In this document: one piece after another, positions 53,511 through 64,000 of the stretch
Position numbering within the stretch: position 1 is the stretch's first letter
Layout of the letters: every line of letters begins with the position of its first letter
Source of the DNA: Forficula auricularia
Taxonomy: Eukaryota; Arthropoda; Insecta; Dermaptera; Forficulidae
NCBI GenBank assembly: GCA_024734495.1
Contig: JALMQS010000853.1
Coordinates: 397,399 to 461,398 of the forward strand
DNA length: 64,000 nucleotides
Direction: 5' to 3'
Made by a program: the position numbers and the translations under genes
Notes under the pieces: generated by a model
Databases searched by the model: none
What the model saw: only the letters and a program-made list of their open reading frames with translations
Told to the model about the DNA's origin: nothing

Positions 53511-53768
53511 TCACATCCGGTATAGTTCGTTAATTAGAGGGTTGAGACTTGATTGCGCATTATTTTCGAATTTTTTAACACTATTTTCTAGGTTTTCTTT
53601 TAGAGAAGTCTGTTTAGTCCGATTCTTATTATATGGTTGTTGATTCCAGGTGAAGGGATGGTCATATTCCTTAACATTTTTGACTGGACCCTTTCCAAAT
53701 CGTTGAGCCTGCTTTTTGAGGAGAAGGGGAGCCATGCAGGGGAAAGCGTATCCCATGATAACAAACAT
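53511..53768 (-). CDS. Small protein or last exon, 85 codons, unidentified
   Basis: The minus-strand frame reads MFVIMGYAFPCMAPLLLKKQ, AQRFGKGPVKNVKEYDHPFT, WNQQPYNKN and ends NPLINELYRM. Third positions are much more GC-rich than flanking DNA (TTC CCC TGC, CTC CTC, GAC CAT CCC TTC ACC TGG), a coding-like feature. A short hydrophobic N-terminus precedes a basic and aromatic middle part, as in small inner-membrane mitochondrial subunits, but I match it to no family. Just upstream, ATAG before TATATG could be a splice acceptor with a poor pyrimidine tract; otherwise the ATG at 53768 is the start. A likely poly(A) signal follows. Confidence 0.5.
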   Translation of the reverse strand: MFVIMGYAFPCMAPLLLKKQAQRFGKGPVKNVKEYDHPFTWNQQPYNKNRTKQTSLKENLENSVKKFENNAQSSLNPLINELYRM

Positions 53769-54123
53769 ATACTATTTTTTTATTCTCCAATGATTAAAAC
53801 GTTTATTTGAACTTGAAAAGTTTTAGAAAAATGTTTCCCTTTATCAATTAGATAATGTAAATATACATTTTTGCAAATTAATATAATCCTTAACAACTGC
53901 ATCTTCGAAGTGACACAAAATTGAATTTTTATGAATTTTCTTAAATCAAAGACATATAAAATTAGTCGCAAACTTTACTTTAGCTATTTGAATAATCGGC
54001 AAAGAATGTAATTCAAAAACACAAAATTTACATTGGAAGTGTTCTAAAGAAACATCAAAAAGATCATATATAAGTATAATAATTATTAATAATCGTAAAT
54101 TTTAAAACTTTTCCATTTGAAAC

Positions 54124-54311
54124 TTAACTTGGAATTTCAGGAGCCCTTCGCCTTCTTGAAGGGTAAACAGTATCAAAGGGGTGCTTTTGATTATTCCTCG
54201 TAATACGGCCCCCAATGCTCTTCAACACTTTATATAATCTCACCCTTTGAATACTTTCTTGCATTGTCTCATATTTCTTAATCCTTGGAATGTATCTCTC
54301 AGAAATCCTAT
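54124..54311 (-). CDS. Terminal exon of an unidentified gene
   Basis: After AACACAG (acceptor-like) at 54312-54318 the minus frame reads RISERYIPRIKKYETMQESI, QRVRLYKVLKSIGGRITRNN, QKHPFDTVYPSRRRRAPEIP and Ser, with TAA at 54124-54126. The exon opens in phase 1 (one base of the first codon from the previous exon). Composition is protein-like with many Arg/Lys and a basic C-terminus. It lies about 350 bp upstream of the 53511-53768 ORF on the same strand and 3.4 kb downstream of the exon at 57678. That exon ends in phase 2, so joining them directly would not keep the frame. Another exon is missing, or they belong to different transcripts. Function unknown. Confidence 0.55.
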
Positions 54312-55006
54312 CTGTGTTATTTTATATAATTAATATTACTCTGGTAGTTAAAACTTTCGTGACTTAGATAAATTTAGTTTATTTAAACGTCCTTTGTTTA
54401 AATTCATTGTCTAAAGCTATTTTTAGTCTATGCGAAAAGATCTTATGGTCAAATCAGAGTTGTATTTGATGGTTTTGGTCACGTTAACTATAAACTTTTT
54501 AAACTTCGGAAATTATCTGAATTCATTAGTAAACAAAATATTTCGATCTCTGATAATTCTTCCGTTAGATAACAAGTGGATAGATAAACAGGGAAGCCAA
54601 GACGTTAATTGTATTTGAACTCAACATTTTATTTTATTCATATCGTAGCTTAGTGAAACTATAATGGGTTTGGTTTGGATCCTCCAGCTAAGTCAACTTG
54701 AAATGATTTAAAAAAATATGTTATCATCACAGTCACAATAAAATAAAAATAAAATAAGTATTCAATAAATCCGAATTTTAGGACTAAAGGATTTTGTCAA
54801 AAATATTTCAGAGCGATCAAAAAGAGCAAGATGATTGCTATAGAATCAGTCTTTAAATAGGGGATACTAATATCAATTTATTTCATATGTACTAAAAATA
54901 TTTTTTTATATTTAAAAATATACTGTATATCATAGAAAGAAAGTGGTAAGTCATTTTCAAAACCTCACTAAAAATCAAGACTCGCTACTATCCCCAAATC
55001 CCCATA
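54312..55006. other. AT-rich DNA, presumably intron
   Basis: Between the terminal exon and the Helitron. The 62-codon plus frame at 54430 has no domain. No additional exon could be identified. Confidence 0.4.
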
Positions 55007-55534
55007 TCTATATATAAATAAAAATGTACTGTTACGCTTAAGTGATACGTTGAAGGATCTCCGAAAGTTCTTCACCGATTTCTTTGAAATTTTCACACAA
55101 CATTCCATTCAAATACACGAGTGTTTTTATATATAGTGTTTTTATAGATATCACACCTGTGGCATGTAAAAAATATTTTTTCGAGGAAACAACGCCAGCG
55201 CCTCTCTGGGGGGGGGGTAAAAGCAAACAAACAAGATGGCCGATAATAGCTTTTTGGAAATCTTTCAACTGTCAATATTATTTTTGGTTAAGGGAACAAT
55301 TTTGACAAGTAATATATAGTTCATTTACTGTTTTAATACCTATTCTATAATTATTTGCATTTTCAAAACTATTATTATTTTTTAAATATATTTAAATTTT
55401 TGATCAAATCAATTTTGACAGGTAAGCAATATATTTAATCATTAAGCTATTATCTATATAAATTTTAACCATAAAACGAGACGCTCCCCGCCAGGGGCTA
55501 GGTGACGCGGGCCAAAGGCCCGGGCGTCAGCTAG
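55007..55534 (+). mobile_element. Non-autonomous Helitron, 528 bp
   Basis: The 5' end TCTATATATAAATAAAAATG follows an A, and the 3' end CTAG is followed by T, the A/T target rule of Helitrons. A hairpin CGGGCC-AAA-GGCCCG lies about 10 bases before CTAG (GCGTCAGCTAG). The interior has TTCTTCACCGATTTCTTTGA, a G9 run and no Rep-helicase frame, so it depends on an autonomous partner. It sits in what is probably an intron of the minus-strand gene. Confidence 0.88.
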
Positions 55535-55550
55535 TAGTAAATATATTTAT

Positions 55551-55817
55551 ATGATATTTTCAATGGAAATTTGTCCAGGCGAGATTCACGCACGTCACAT
55601 TCAGATCGTTAACGTACCGAGAGAAACTCATTCAACCGCCTATTCATTATATGTTACAATTGAATTCCAATCTCAATTTATGACATATTATATTACACTC
55701 TTTGTAACATATTTTTTCACAATAGCTTGCATAATTATTTTATTAATAAATTTTTCATTTGTTTTTTCTGTTCGTCACAAATTGACAAATGTATTCTTTT
55801 TGTTACTGGGTTATTGA
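55551..55817 (+). CDS. Unidentified 88-codon ORF with two hydrophobic segments
   Basis: Starts 16 bases after the Helitron. The first 40 codons (MEICPGEIHARHIQIVNVPR, ETHSTAYSLYVTIEFQSQ) are GC-balanced and protein-like. The second half is a Phe/Ile-rich hydrophobic run (YYITLFVTYFFTIACIIILL) typical of either membrane segments or AT-rich noise. There is no family match, and the coding signal is opposite to the nearby minus-strand exons. It may be a fragment of an exon or repeat. Confidence 0.25.
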   Translation: MIFSMEICPGEIHARHIQIVNVPRETHSTAYSLYVTIEFQSQFMTYYITLFVTYFFTIACIIILLINFSFVFSVRHKLTNVFFLLLGY

Positions 55818-55935
55818 AATGATTTTCGATTAAGATATCACCATTAACTATTGTTAATTTCAAAACCATTTGCTTTGTTATATTATAGAGTTATATTTTG
55901 AAATAACCATGAAATAATAAAATCGTAGGGAAAAT

Positions 55936-56114
55936 CGAGGGGTGATCCGCGATTGGAAGTAGGTGTACACCTCTTTGGAAGTATTTTGGAAGTACTTGGA
56001 GATATTTGGTTGGAAATATTTGAAAGTACTTGGGAATATTTGGAAGTACTTGGAAATATTTGGAAGTACAAGTGGAAGTAGGTGTATAGCATATTAGGTC
56101 GCGGTTCACCCTCG
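55936..56114. mobile_element. hAT-type MITE, 179 bp, perfect 8-bp target duplication
   Basis: GGGAAAAT is present at 55928-55935 and 56115-56122. Ends CGAGGGGTGATCCGCGAT and (inverted) CGAGGGTGAACCGCGACC. The interior holds the inverted form of the 20-bp minisatellite of its larger relative at 23533-24182, with fewer units. Confidence 0.9.
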
Positions 56115-56144
56115 GGGAAAATATAACTAATTATATCTTCTCAT

Positions 56145-56860
56145 CAGTGGCGTGTGAATGCGGCGCTTCCATAAAATTTCAATTTGAGTATTTTCAAAGA
56201 TATATAAGGTCGAATTCAAAATTTCAGGATGATCTTTATTTCAAATATTTCTATAAAAAACATTTTTTTTTTGTTTTGATTATTGGTTCTCGGAAATGAA
56301 ATAAAATTGTTGCATAGTTTCAAAGGGCAAATAAAATTAATAATTTTTCTGAAAAGGGTCCGGATAGAAGGTTTAAAGTCCCTGCCTGGTATATCTTCCA
56401 GTTCAAGCTTGTCAAAGACAAGTTCAGACGAGTTTTAGTAGAATAAAAATTGTTCTCGCTGAAGAACTATTAAAATAGAAATAATACAAAAAAGGAATAA
56501 ATAAAGATTGTAATAATTTATTTCTAAGAACTCTCAATATATAAAGATCGGAAATAACTAATAGTGTTATTATTAAGTCATAGCTTGTTTATAGCAATAG
56601 AATTAGGAAAATTTAAGATTTTCTTATAGGAAAGGCTGCTGATCCATTGTGTAAGATGGTTGATTTCCATCTCAGGGACTGTTTGAAGATTTAATTTCTG
56701 ACTCCTACCCTCACTCACACAAAGCAGAAACCGTTTGGGGCAATGATACCAAAATATATTTTTAAAAAATCTAATGTTAAATTTGAAAAATAACAAAAAC
56801 CATGGCCTATTCGATAAAATTTGCAATAAAAAAAGCGAATTTTTAGTTAATGGAAATTGT
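56145..56860 (-). mobile_element. hAT-type non-autonomous element (family H1), inverted and truncated
   Basis: Begins CAGTGGCGTGTGAATGCGGC, the terminus of the elements at 32390 and 38732, and stays collinear with their reverse complement (GGAAATGAAATAAAATTGTT, AAAGACAAGTTCAGACGAG, CCCTCACTCACACAAAGCAG). Similarity fades near 56830-56860 before the other terminus. The 99-codon minus frame at 56578 lies in it and is not a gene. Confidence 0.8.
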
Positions 56861-57677
56861 AAATAAAAACATCTCATTCTTTAATTTTATCGAAATAAAA
56901 TAAGAAATCTTAATAATAATATAAATATTGATTGTAACTTATTTTTGTGGTCTCTACTTGCTTTTCAAGTGTTGAGATTGTTTTTTGTAATATATCATAG
57001 AAGAGTACATTTTAATATAATCCCTTCACCATTATAAAAAGTATTTAAAATCAAAATTCTTTCATTTTCTGACATCTTTATTTAAAGAATTCCAGGGCAC
57101 TTTGTAATTCATTTATACTAACAAAAAAAACTCAAGTTTAATCATTTTATAAAAATGCTCATTAAAAAAATATAATAACAATATGTACTATAGTAGATAT
57201 GTGTTTTATATATCTGATCATTTTCAATGGGCTATTTTTCAATCATCTAATGAGAATGCCGCTTTTGATATAATTGAATTTTTATATTCATTTTATTAAG
57301 AAAATATATTCCAATAAAAATCCACTTTAATTTTGATACAATTATTTTGATTTAAATTAAAATTCATTCTATCTTGTTAAATTATAATATGAATTTACAG
57401 TGAGATAAATAAATAATTATAATATATTATCATCTATCACTTTTTTTAAACATGAAAATTCAATTAAATTAAATTTTATAGACATACGGGAATTATCAAT
57501 TTTTTAAAGTCAAGGATTCAATGTTTAAATGGAATAACGAAAATGACTCTCGTTTAGTTTAATAATCAAAATGATTAGCTAGTAATAGAATGATCAAATT
57601 CAGTGAGAAATATAATCAAAGTAAATGATAAAAAGAAAGAGAAACAAACATAAAGAAAAATAAATACTAATTCCTAC
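56861..57677. other. AT-rich DNA, presumably intron
   Basis: Downstream (on minus) of the exon at 57678. No further exon or repeat recognised. Confidence 0.4.
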
Positions 57678-57777
57678 CTTAAATGATGATAGATTAAAAG
57701 AATCCCTTTATCTGTGACATCCCGAGTTTTGCCATCTCGATCGAACATTATCTTTGAATGCACGCTTTCATGTAGTC
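57678..57777 (-). CDS. Internal exon of an unidentified gene
   Basis: On the minus strand TTTTTTTATAG precedes and GTAGGAATT follows a 100-bp segment. One frame is open across all of it: LHESVHSKIMFDRDGKTRDV, TDKGILLIYHHL and a split Arg-type codon. The other two frames have stops. The segment is far more GC-balanced than the flanking A/T runs, and acceptor with pyrimidine tract, donor and open frame coincide. It enters and leaves in phase 2. The protein family is not recognised; DRDGKTRDVTDKG is an acidic/basic loop that a profile search should place if it is conserved. This is the strongest evidence for a host gene in the window. Confidence 0.6.
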
Positions 57778-58282
57778 CTATAAAAAAATATTATTTTATT
57801 AGATATTAATTAATTAACAATTTACATAAATTTTAACTTTTGGCTTCGTTATGTTACCATTAAGTCTTTTTTGTAATGGAGTCAAAAGATTGAACTGTCA
57901 AAAGAGTTTTAGGTATAGGGATCAACATGTTGGAGAATGAATTGTTTTGCACTTCTCCAATTTGATCGCGAAAGGGTGTTGGGGTTAAGTAAATCGTGTG
58001 TTATGACACAAACTAAGCTTTAGGAAAATTATTATATTATTAATTTCATTGGGGTACATGCCTGCCATATACATGTATCTATAAAATATGGAAAGCTCTC
58101 AGCATTCAACAACGTCGTTACTCTCATGGAGACAAGCTTTCAATTCTACCTAATCTCGATACGATAAATTGTAAAAAAACAAAATAATCAAAGGAGAAAG
58201 GTAATAATATTGTGTTAATCACTCTAATCAAAATGGCCCTACTTATTTACCAATCATCATTCGTCTGCGCGTACAATAAATA
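57778..58282. other. Intronic or intergenic DNA with a possible LINE remnant
   Basis: At 57850-58010 on minus, words resembling the LINE C-terminal domain can be picked out across frames (FILQHVDPYT, NSFDSSIF, after LNPNTLSRSNW), comparable in position with RAFANSFIPKTSRDW in the 29.2-kb copy. Too decayed to be sure. Confidence 0.35.
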
Positions 58283-59420
58283 CAGGGGTGGATCTACATA
58301 AGGACTAATAGGTCTTAAGCATTGGGCCCCCAAGTAACAACGGACCCACAAAAAGTGCGTATTATTATCATACATTTTTAATACTTTATCACTAAAAATG
58401 AGCACTTATCATATTATAGTAAAAATAGTTAATATGAATTAATAATATAATAATAATGATAATTGAAAATATTATAATTTTTTTTTTTATCAATTTAACT
58501 ATTATAAATTGGTTAGGTCACCTAGCAGTAAAAGATTTCAATTTCTGTTTGATAAGGGTATGATAATGTGGGAATATTGACAGGTGAAGTATTAAAGAAA
58601 TAACTAAATTTTATTATCAGGATATTTATTATAGATTTATTAGAAAATGAAAAATATACATTTTAAAAAATATTTGGAAACAGCTGGTCTTTTAGAGGTA
58701 CACGTACAATATTTATGGTAGAGTGCGCCAAAATGCTAAAAATAATACACGTATATGAAAAACAGTTAATAGATAAATTTCTGAATTTATAAATAATTTA
58801 AAAAAATTTCCTAACTCTCCCATTTGCAAATTGTGAGGCGGAAATATTTTTCTCCAGGATGAGCTACATAAAAAACAAATATCGTAACAATACGAATAAT
58901 GAAAGATTGGCGTTTTAGCCAGAAAAAACGATATTACCAGATCGCACACGTACGACGACGTTATAAAAGACTATGCAAGTAAAAAATGTAGAAAAAGTAA
59001 ATTTTAATTAAAAATTTCGAAGAATGACACACCCAGCACCCAGCTTTGACTAAATGGCGTGATCGTACATTTATTTTATTAAAAATCTTGTTGGTTTATA
59101 AGTTTTTGTTAATAATATTTATTTATTTTTTATATATATAATATATAATGATTGTCATTTTATACCTTTTCATAAATAAAAAATTAAAAAAAAATAAAAC
59201 CAATTAATTTAATAAAAAACCTGCTGAAAAATAAGCCTTTTATTTAACGCCTATAAGTATCCTCAGCACCACCGTGAATTAAAATAATAATTAAATTCCA
59301 GCTCTGATTTTGATGTTATTAAAACAGAATTTTAAGCCCCAATTCAAAAATCTAACAAAAAAATAGGGCACCTATTTGAATTCAAGCCTTAGGCCCCGAA
59401 AAAACCTAGATTTGCCCCTG
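58283..59420. mobile_element. hAT-type non-autonomous element, 1138 bp
   Basis: Left end CAGGGGTGGATCTACATAAG with GTCTTAAGCATTGGGCCCCC. The right end (inverted) is CAGGGGCAAATCTAGGTTTT with CGGGGCCTAAGGCTTGAATT. The flanks AATAAATA and AATAAAAG agree at six of eight positions. No transposase frame; the interior is AT-rich. Confidence 0.75.
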
Positions 59421-60095
59421 AATAAAAGGATATGATACATTCTTAAATGGTCTGGCTCTTAGAAGTAAATTTTGATCGAGAGTTCCAAGCTTCACTTTCC
59501 CCTTCGAGATCTCAACAATCAATTTGAGTTGGAGTAAGCAACTTGAGTGAAACTAGATTGTATCTAATAAGCATACAGTATTTCCAGGTGATCGATCATT
59601 AATTAAGAATTTACTAAACCACAGGTTGCTTTACTTTGATGATTGAATTGAAACTGGTAATTTCATTATGTCAAGGCCCTAGGGATGAACTATATCTAAT
59701 TTTTGGGGATGTAATAGCTGTGTTATGTTGTACATAAATAAATCAGATTATTATTTTATTCTTATTTATCCAAAAACTCTTCTCGGAGTTCAGTGATTTT
59801 CAATTAGGTTATAAAAATAAGTATAAAACTATTTTATCTTGTTCGTCATTTTTATTTTAATCTTTATTTTACCATACCGAGTATGGTGAATTATTGTTTT
59901 CACGTGCTAAAATCAGCAGAAGGGATAATAATAATTGACTTGTTTATTTACTTATCATCATTATTTCTTTATTTGATTATTCACTTTTATTTTTGTTGTT
60001 TATATCGTTTTACACTTTACTTTGAGCTATACCATACAAAAAGAAAAGCAGGCTATACTCTGTTCCGAGCGCTAAAAGGATAAGGGAACTAGGAA
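59421..60095. other. AT-rich intergenic DNA
   Basis: The 66-codon plus frame at 59883 is Phe/Tyr/Leu-rich and A/T-driven. Nothing recognised. Confidence 0.45.
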
Positions 60096-60195
60096 TTGGA
60101 AAATCAAAAACCAACCACCCAAAATAGGGGAGGGTCAAAAAAATGAAAATTTTAGTCTTTTAGACCAAACCAACTAAATTTTGTATACATAATCT
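60096..60195. repeat. Single unit of the ~115-bp repeat family
   Basis: AATCAAAAACCAACCACCC, GGGTCAAAAAAATGAAAATT, TAGACCAAACCAACTAAATT and TTGTATACATAATCTGTTGG follow the unit of 3173-3430 in order. Confidence 0.75.
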
Positions 60196-60529
60196 GTTGG
60201 TTCTTATAGCGAACTAGAAATGGGGTGGAGATAGAGTCCAGGAGTGACGATAGGGTTGGAGGGTGGAGATAGGGGAGATGCCCGCGGCAGGCGAGGTCGC
60301 AACTATTATATAAATAAATATGTAAAATGAAATTGTTTTTCTCGAAATTTCATTTCGGGGTCCCCCTAAAGCTGGAAGTCCCTGGTATTCTACCAGTCCT
60401 GCCACTCAATAGTTAAGCTGCTGTACGAAGGTGTATTCGAAATGTAATCGTTAAGATTTAACGAATCTTTTTATTAGAGGAAAATTTAAATTCTTTTTCT
60501 TATTTCGGTAATTATTTATAGCTCCTTTG

Positions 60530-60895
60530 CCGAGCTCGTAAAGTGAACTAAACCCATCCGGAAGGAAAGGCATGAACTTCACGGGAATACCCTAGCCAAA
60601 AGGCGTTAAACAGTACAATTAGGCTTATTAAGCTGAGTGTGAACGTGCCCTTAAGAGTGAAAGATGCGCCCTTCTCTGGCAAACTTGCTTCGGGGCACAA
60701 TGGCGGCATTAAAACACAAACGTCATTCATCCTTAATGGCAAGGACGACATCAAATCCAAGCGCCACGTCGAGTGACAAGGCTGCCAACTACTCAAATAA
60801 GGAAACAGCAGAAGGGATGGGAACCCCCGAAGGGCTGGCCATGGTGGGATGTGTGATTCATTCACACTCGGGAGACAATAAGAGCGAATAAATGG
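60530..60895. other. GC-elevated islet, possible conserved or exonic DNA
   Basis: About 360 bp near 48% GC in an AT-rich background (TTGCTTCGGGGCACAATGGC, AGCGCCACGTCGAGTG). Both strands have open frames (75 codons plus at 60664; 105 codons minus from 60865), so coding direction cannot be decided. No splice-bounded exon or known domain. Composition borders are sharp, as in the islets at 16960, 22440 and 41940. Confidence 0.3.
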
Positions 60896-61316
60896 AAAAT
60901 AATAAATTAAAATCGAAGAACATCTTGAAAAAGGAATAAACTTTTTCTATAACGATAACTTTTCTTGAGAAAAATTTCGAATAGAAATATGATTCAATAA
61001 CTCTTGAAAATTACAAAAAATATTTTATTTTAATATATAATATGGAAGAAAACTTTTTAAATCGAACAGTTTTGGTTATCTCTTATAAATTTTTTATTTT
61101 TTTTCTAAATCTCTACTCAATCATTTTCTATCGAAAAGTTAAAAGAGATATTCAAAGGAACATTAGTAACTTTATAAAATAAATAAAGAGAGATTTATGT
61201 AGAAAAATATATTAAAGAATTAAAAAAAAAATCTATTCCAACTTATCAAATAGATCAAAATAATGAAATTTTAGAAATAATTATATATGAATATTGTTTA
61301 AAAATGGATCAGAGAA

Positions 61317-61490
61317 AAAATCAACTGGTGTGAGCACCACACGACTTTCACACTGCCTTAATTGAAATCATCATACCAATTTTCTTTTTTCAAATTACTC
61401 ATTTGAATTTCCCCGAGGCCATTTTTAGAAATCCATAAAAAGGCCAAAAAAGGTTTAGACTAAATAGGTGCGAGAGACAAGTTAAGGAGG
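61317..61490. repeat. Interspersed repeat (GGTGTGNGCACCACA type), copy 2
   Basis: Ordered word matches to 51595-51750 are given in that entry. No ORF or clear ends. Confidence 0.65.
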
Positions 61491-61874
61491 TTCGGGACTG
61501 TTTATCATTTCTATAAGAAAATTCTCAAATGTTTACCAATGAATCATTTATGTATTAAATATTTATTCCTGTAATTTGAAGTTATTACATTACCGAGAAA
61601 TAAATTATTGAAAATTGTCCTTTAAACATGGAAGTAAATGGACCGAGCTTTTAAAAGGGCTATAACTTCTATACAAATTACACCATTTTCAACAAATTTA
61701 TATGCATCAAAAATTCAACTTTTATGAATCGAATGATACATTTTTCAATAGATTTGACAGGCTATTTAATTAGTTATTCATAAATGTAAAAATAAAAAGG
61801 TATTTGCAGCCAACATAATATTTCAAAAGCACTAGGTTAGAATTCCAACTCTATTTCTTGAAATCGTTTTTTAA

Positions 61875-62595
61875 CCGACTTCAAAAAAAGGAGGAGGTTC
61901 TCTATTCGACTGATTTTTTACTTTATTTTTATTTATTTATTTTTTTTTGTGCCTATGTTATTTCATATCTCCGCCAATTTTGAACCGATTTTGAAATTTT
62001 TTTTTGCATTGGGTCCAGTCTACGTTCCGATTGGTCCCATTTTTTTCGTATAGGTATTAGACCTTTTTTGTTAGGTTTGTTCATGGACTAACTTCTTGTT
62101 TATGAACCGATTTCGATAATTCTTTTTTTATTGGAAAGGGGGTATCTTAGGGATGGTGCAATATTAATTTGGTCAAGTTCTGATAATAGGATCACTATTA
62201 ATAACATCATTAAAAAGAGAAAAATAAAAAATTTTAAGAAAAAATAAAAACCGACTTCAAAAAATTAAATGCAACAAATAAAATACACTAAAAGCGTATA
62301 AAATAATTATTATCTTATTTAGTTACAACTAAACGATGAAATATTAACATGAAATTACTTTTTAAGTCGGTGCCAAACATATACCTTTTAGTGAATCGCA
62401 CTCGACGGATCTTACTTAGTACGTTTGGCGGGTACGTTCGCTTATAGGTATAGTTTGTTTGGCACCGACTTCAAAAAGTAATTTCATGTTAATATTTCGT
62501 CGTTTAGTTGTAACTAAATAAGATAATTATTTTATACCTTTTAGTGTATTTTATTTGTTGCGTTTAATTTTTTTGAAGTCGGTTTTATTTTTTTC
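61875..62595 (-). mobile_element. TTAA-flanked hairpin element (AACCGACTTCAAAAA family), copy C
   Basis: TTAA lies at both ends (61871-61874 and 62596-62599). Orientation is opposite to copies A and B: the single-copy part comes first (GAGGAGGTTCTCTATTCGAC, ATATCTCCGCCAATTTTGAA, GGTATCTTAGGGATGGTGCA), then the hairpin at 62249-62580. Its centre contains ACTCGACGGATCTTACTTAG and TTTGGCGGGTACGTTCGC, and its arms GAAATATTAACATGAAATTA read back inverted. With three AACCGACTTC-type motifs (two ends and the inner edge of the hairpin), the element looks like a fusion of a hairpin MITE with a second segment. Confidence 0.75.
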
Positions 62596-62599
62596 TTAA

Positions 62600-64000
62600 A
62601 AATTTTTGTGTTAAATAAATGATTTTATAATGAGAAAAAATTTATCTCAATATTTTTTTTATTAATATTATCAAAACAAAGTTTTTTATTCGAAATTAAT
62701 CTCATTATTAACAATAATTTTATTAAAAAATTTAGTAGGCAGACGTTTTCTCTTGCAGAAATTTTTTCGAAGATCAACCAGATAGATAAGCTATCTCTTA
62801 AGCGGTAATCAAACTCGCTCGATTAAACAGTACCTACTCTTTTAATATTTTTTATTATTTTCGAAATCAAGATTTGTTTAAAGAATTGATTTTTCTGTAT
62901 TTAAATTCTGAATAAACGAAAATTCCCCGATTCATTTGTTTTATTTCTAACTTAGGATTTCAGAATCCCGACATTGATATAAATTGATTCTGAAATTCAA
63001 GATTGAAAAAGTTAAATTTGACACGGAAGAAAGAGAAAACAAACAGAAATCTAATCGCACTTATTCAATTTGCAATTCAAAGGAAGTTCAAAATATTAAT
63101 TTTTCAAATGCTACTCTAGTTAATATTTATCTTGATAAATAATGTAACCGAGCCATATAGTTAGAGTGTTTTTTTTCACTTTGATGTTAAATTCTTTTAG
63201 AAATCTTAACTTGGTTGTTATCATGATATTTCACGCATAAGTACATATATATTGCAATCATTATAAATGATAATAGCACAAAAAATCATATATTACAACC
63301 AAGATAGGTATCATGACAATTAAAAAGAAGAATTAAATAAATTAAAATAATTATTGATATTATTAACTGAAGTATAAGCTAGAAACTGTAGGTATATATT
63401 TCCCCCAAAAGTTCTTTTAAAATCGCAATCTCAAGTCGGTTCATAAAACAGGCTCTAGATAGCTGTTCAGGTGACGTTTGGTCTACTACAAAATTAACTA
63501 ACAAATGCGGGTCTGTTTTTAATTATTTTCTTAAGACATGCCTGTAAGAAATTCTAATCCCTAAACAAATCTTTATTGACTTTTGCATTCCCTAAAATAA
63601 GATATTCAATTGAGAAGATGAGGTGAAAATTTTTGTAAAATTGAATTTTAAAGAATTGAAGAATCAGAGATCGAAAAAAATTTTAGTCCCTAGGAGAAAA
63701 TAAAGTGTCAAATGACTTAGTTCAACTTTTGCCAATTCGACTATAGACTAGTAGTAACTATTGAGCAAATGATGCTTTTAGGGGAATGATTCGATTATTT
63801 CATGACTACATGCCATGAAAAAATAGTTATACCAATATAAAAAAAGAAGGACTCATGATATGTTTCTAGAACAATAAATAAAGCAATTTCCAAATTTTTT
63901 ATATATATCTAGATCTAGACTATTAAAATTGTGAGGAAGTTAGAAATATTATTTCATTTAATTTACTTTAGGAAATTTTTTCCCACTGCGTATAGTAGAT
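62600..64000. other. AT-rich intergenic DNA to the window end
   Basis: No gene, RNA or bounded repeat seen. Slightly GC-richer sequence near 63430-63540 has no open frame of note. Confidence 0.5.

Overview
The window looks like a repeat-dominated, gene-poor stretch of an invertebrate nuclear genome. An arthropod (insect or crustacean) fits best, but the species cannot be told from the sequence. The DNA is strongly AT-rich, has no dense bacterial-type coding, and carries eukaryotic splice signals. It also carries RTE-, R2- and LINE-type retrotransposons, hAT-, Tigger- and Helitron-type DNA elements, and tRNA-derived SINEs.

Host coding sequence is sparse. I see four candidate pieces, all on the minus strand between about 50.4 and 57.8 kb: a 100-bp internal exon (57678-57777), a terminal exon with a stop (54124-54311), an 85-codon ORF (53511-53768) and a possible first exon (50413-50505). 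The phases of the first two do not join directly, so at least one more exon would be needed if they belong to one gene. I recognise none of these proteins.

Everything else is mobile DNA and its debris. 0-10 kb: a LINE 3' end, a roughly 116-bp tandem repeat family, palindromic MITEs, and a palindrome carrying three hammerhead-like motifs. 10-22 kb: two copies of a TTAA-flanked hairpin element, one inside an older repeat whose empty relative lies at 21.8 kb; a hAT MITE; a decayed R2-like retrotransposon end; a second hammerhead-like palindrome interrupted by a SINE with an 11-bp target duplication. 22-30 kb: a nested set of palindrome, hAT MITE and hammerhead element, then a LINE C-terminal fragment. 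32-39 kb: two copies of a hAT family around a nearly full-length RTE retrotransposon with one late frameshift. 41-50 kb: a CpG-rich islet, small MITEs, a palindrome with a tRNA-shaped sequence at its centre, more hammerhead-like palindromes and a Tigger MITE. 51-64 kb: an RTE fragment, the host-exon cluster, a non-autonomous Helitron, three more hAT elements and a third TTAA-flanked hairpin element.

The most interesting theme is a set of repeat families in which a hammerhead-ribozyme-like fold (CTGANGA, stem II, GAAAC, then GTA or GTC) occurs in outward-facing pairs inside long palindromes. In several copies the two flanks of the motif pair as a real stem I. This architecture recalls the hammerhead motifs reported from Penelope-like retroelements, but no Penelope reverse transcriptase is present here.
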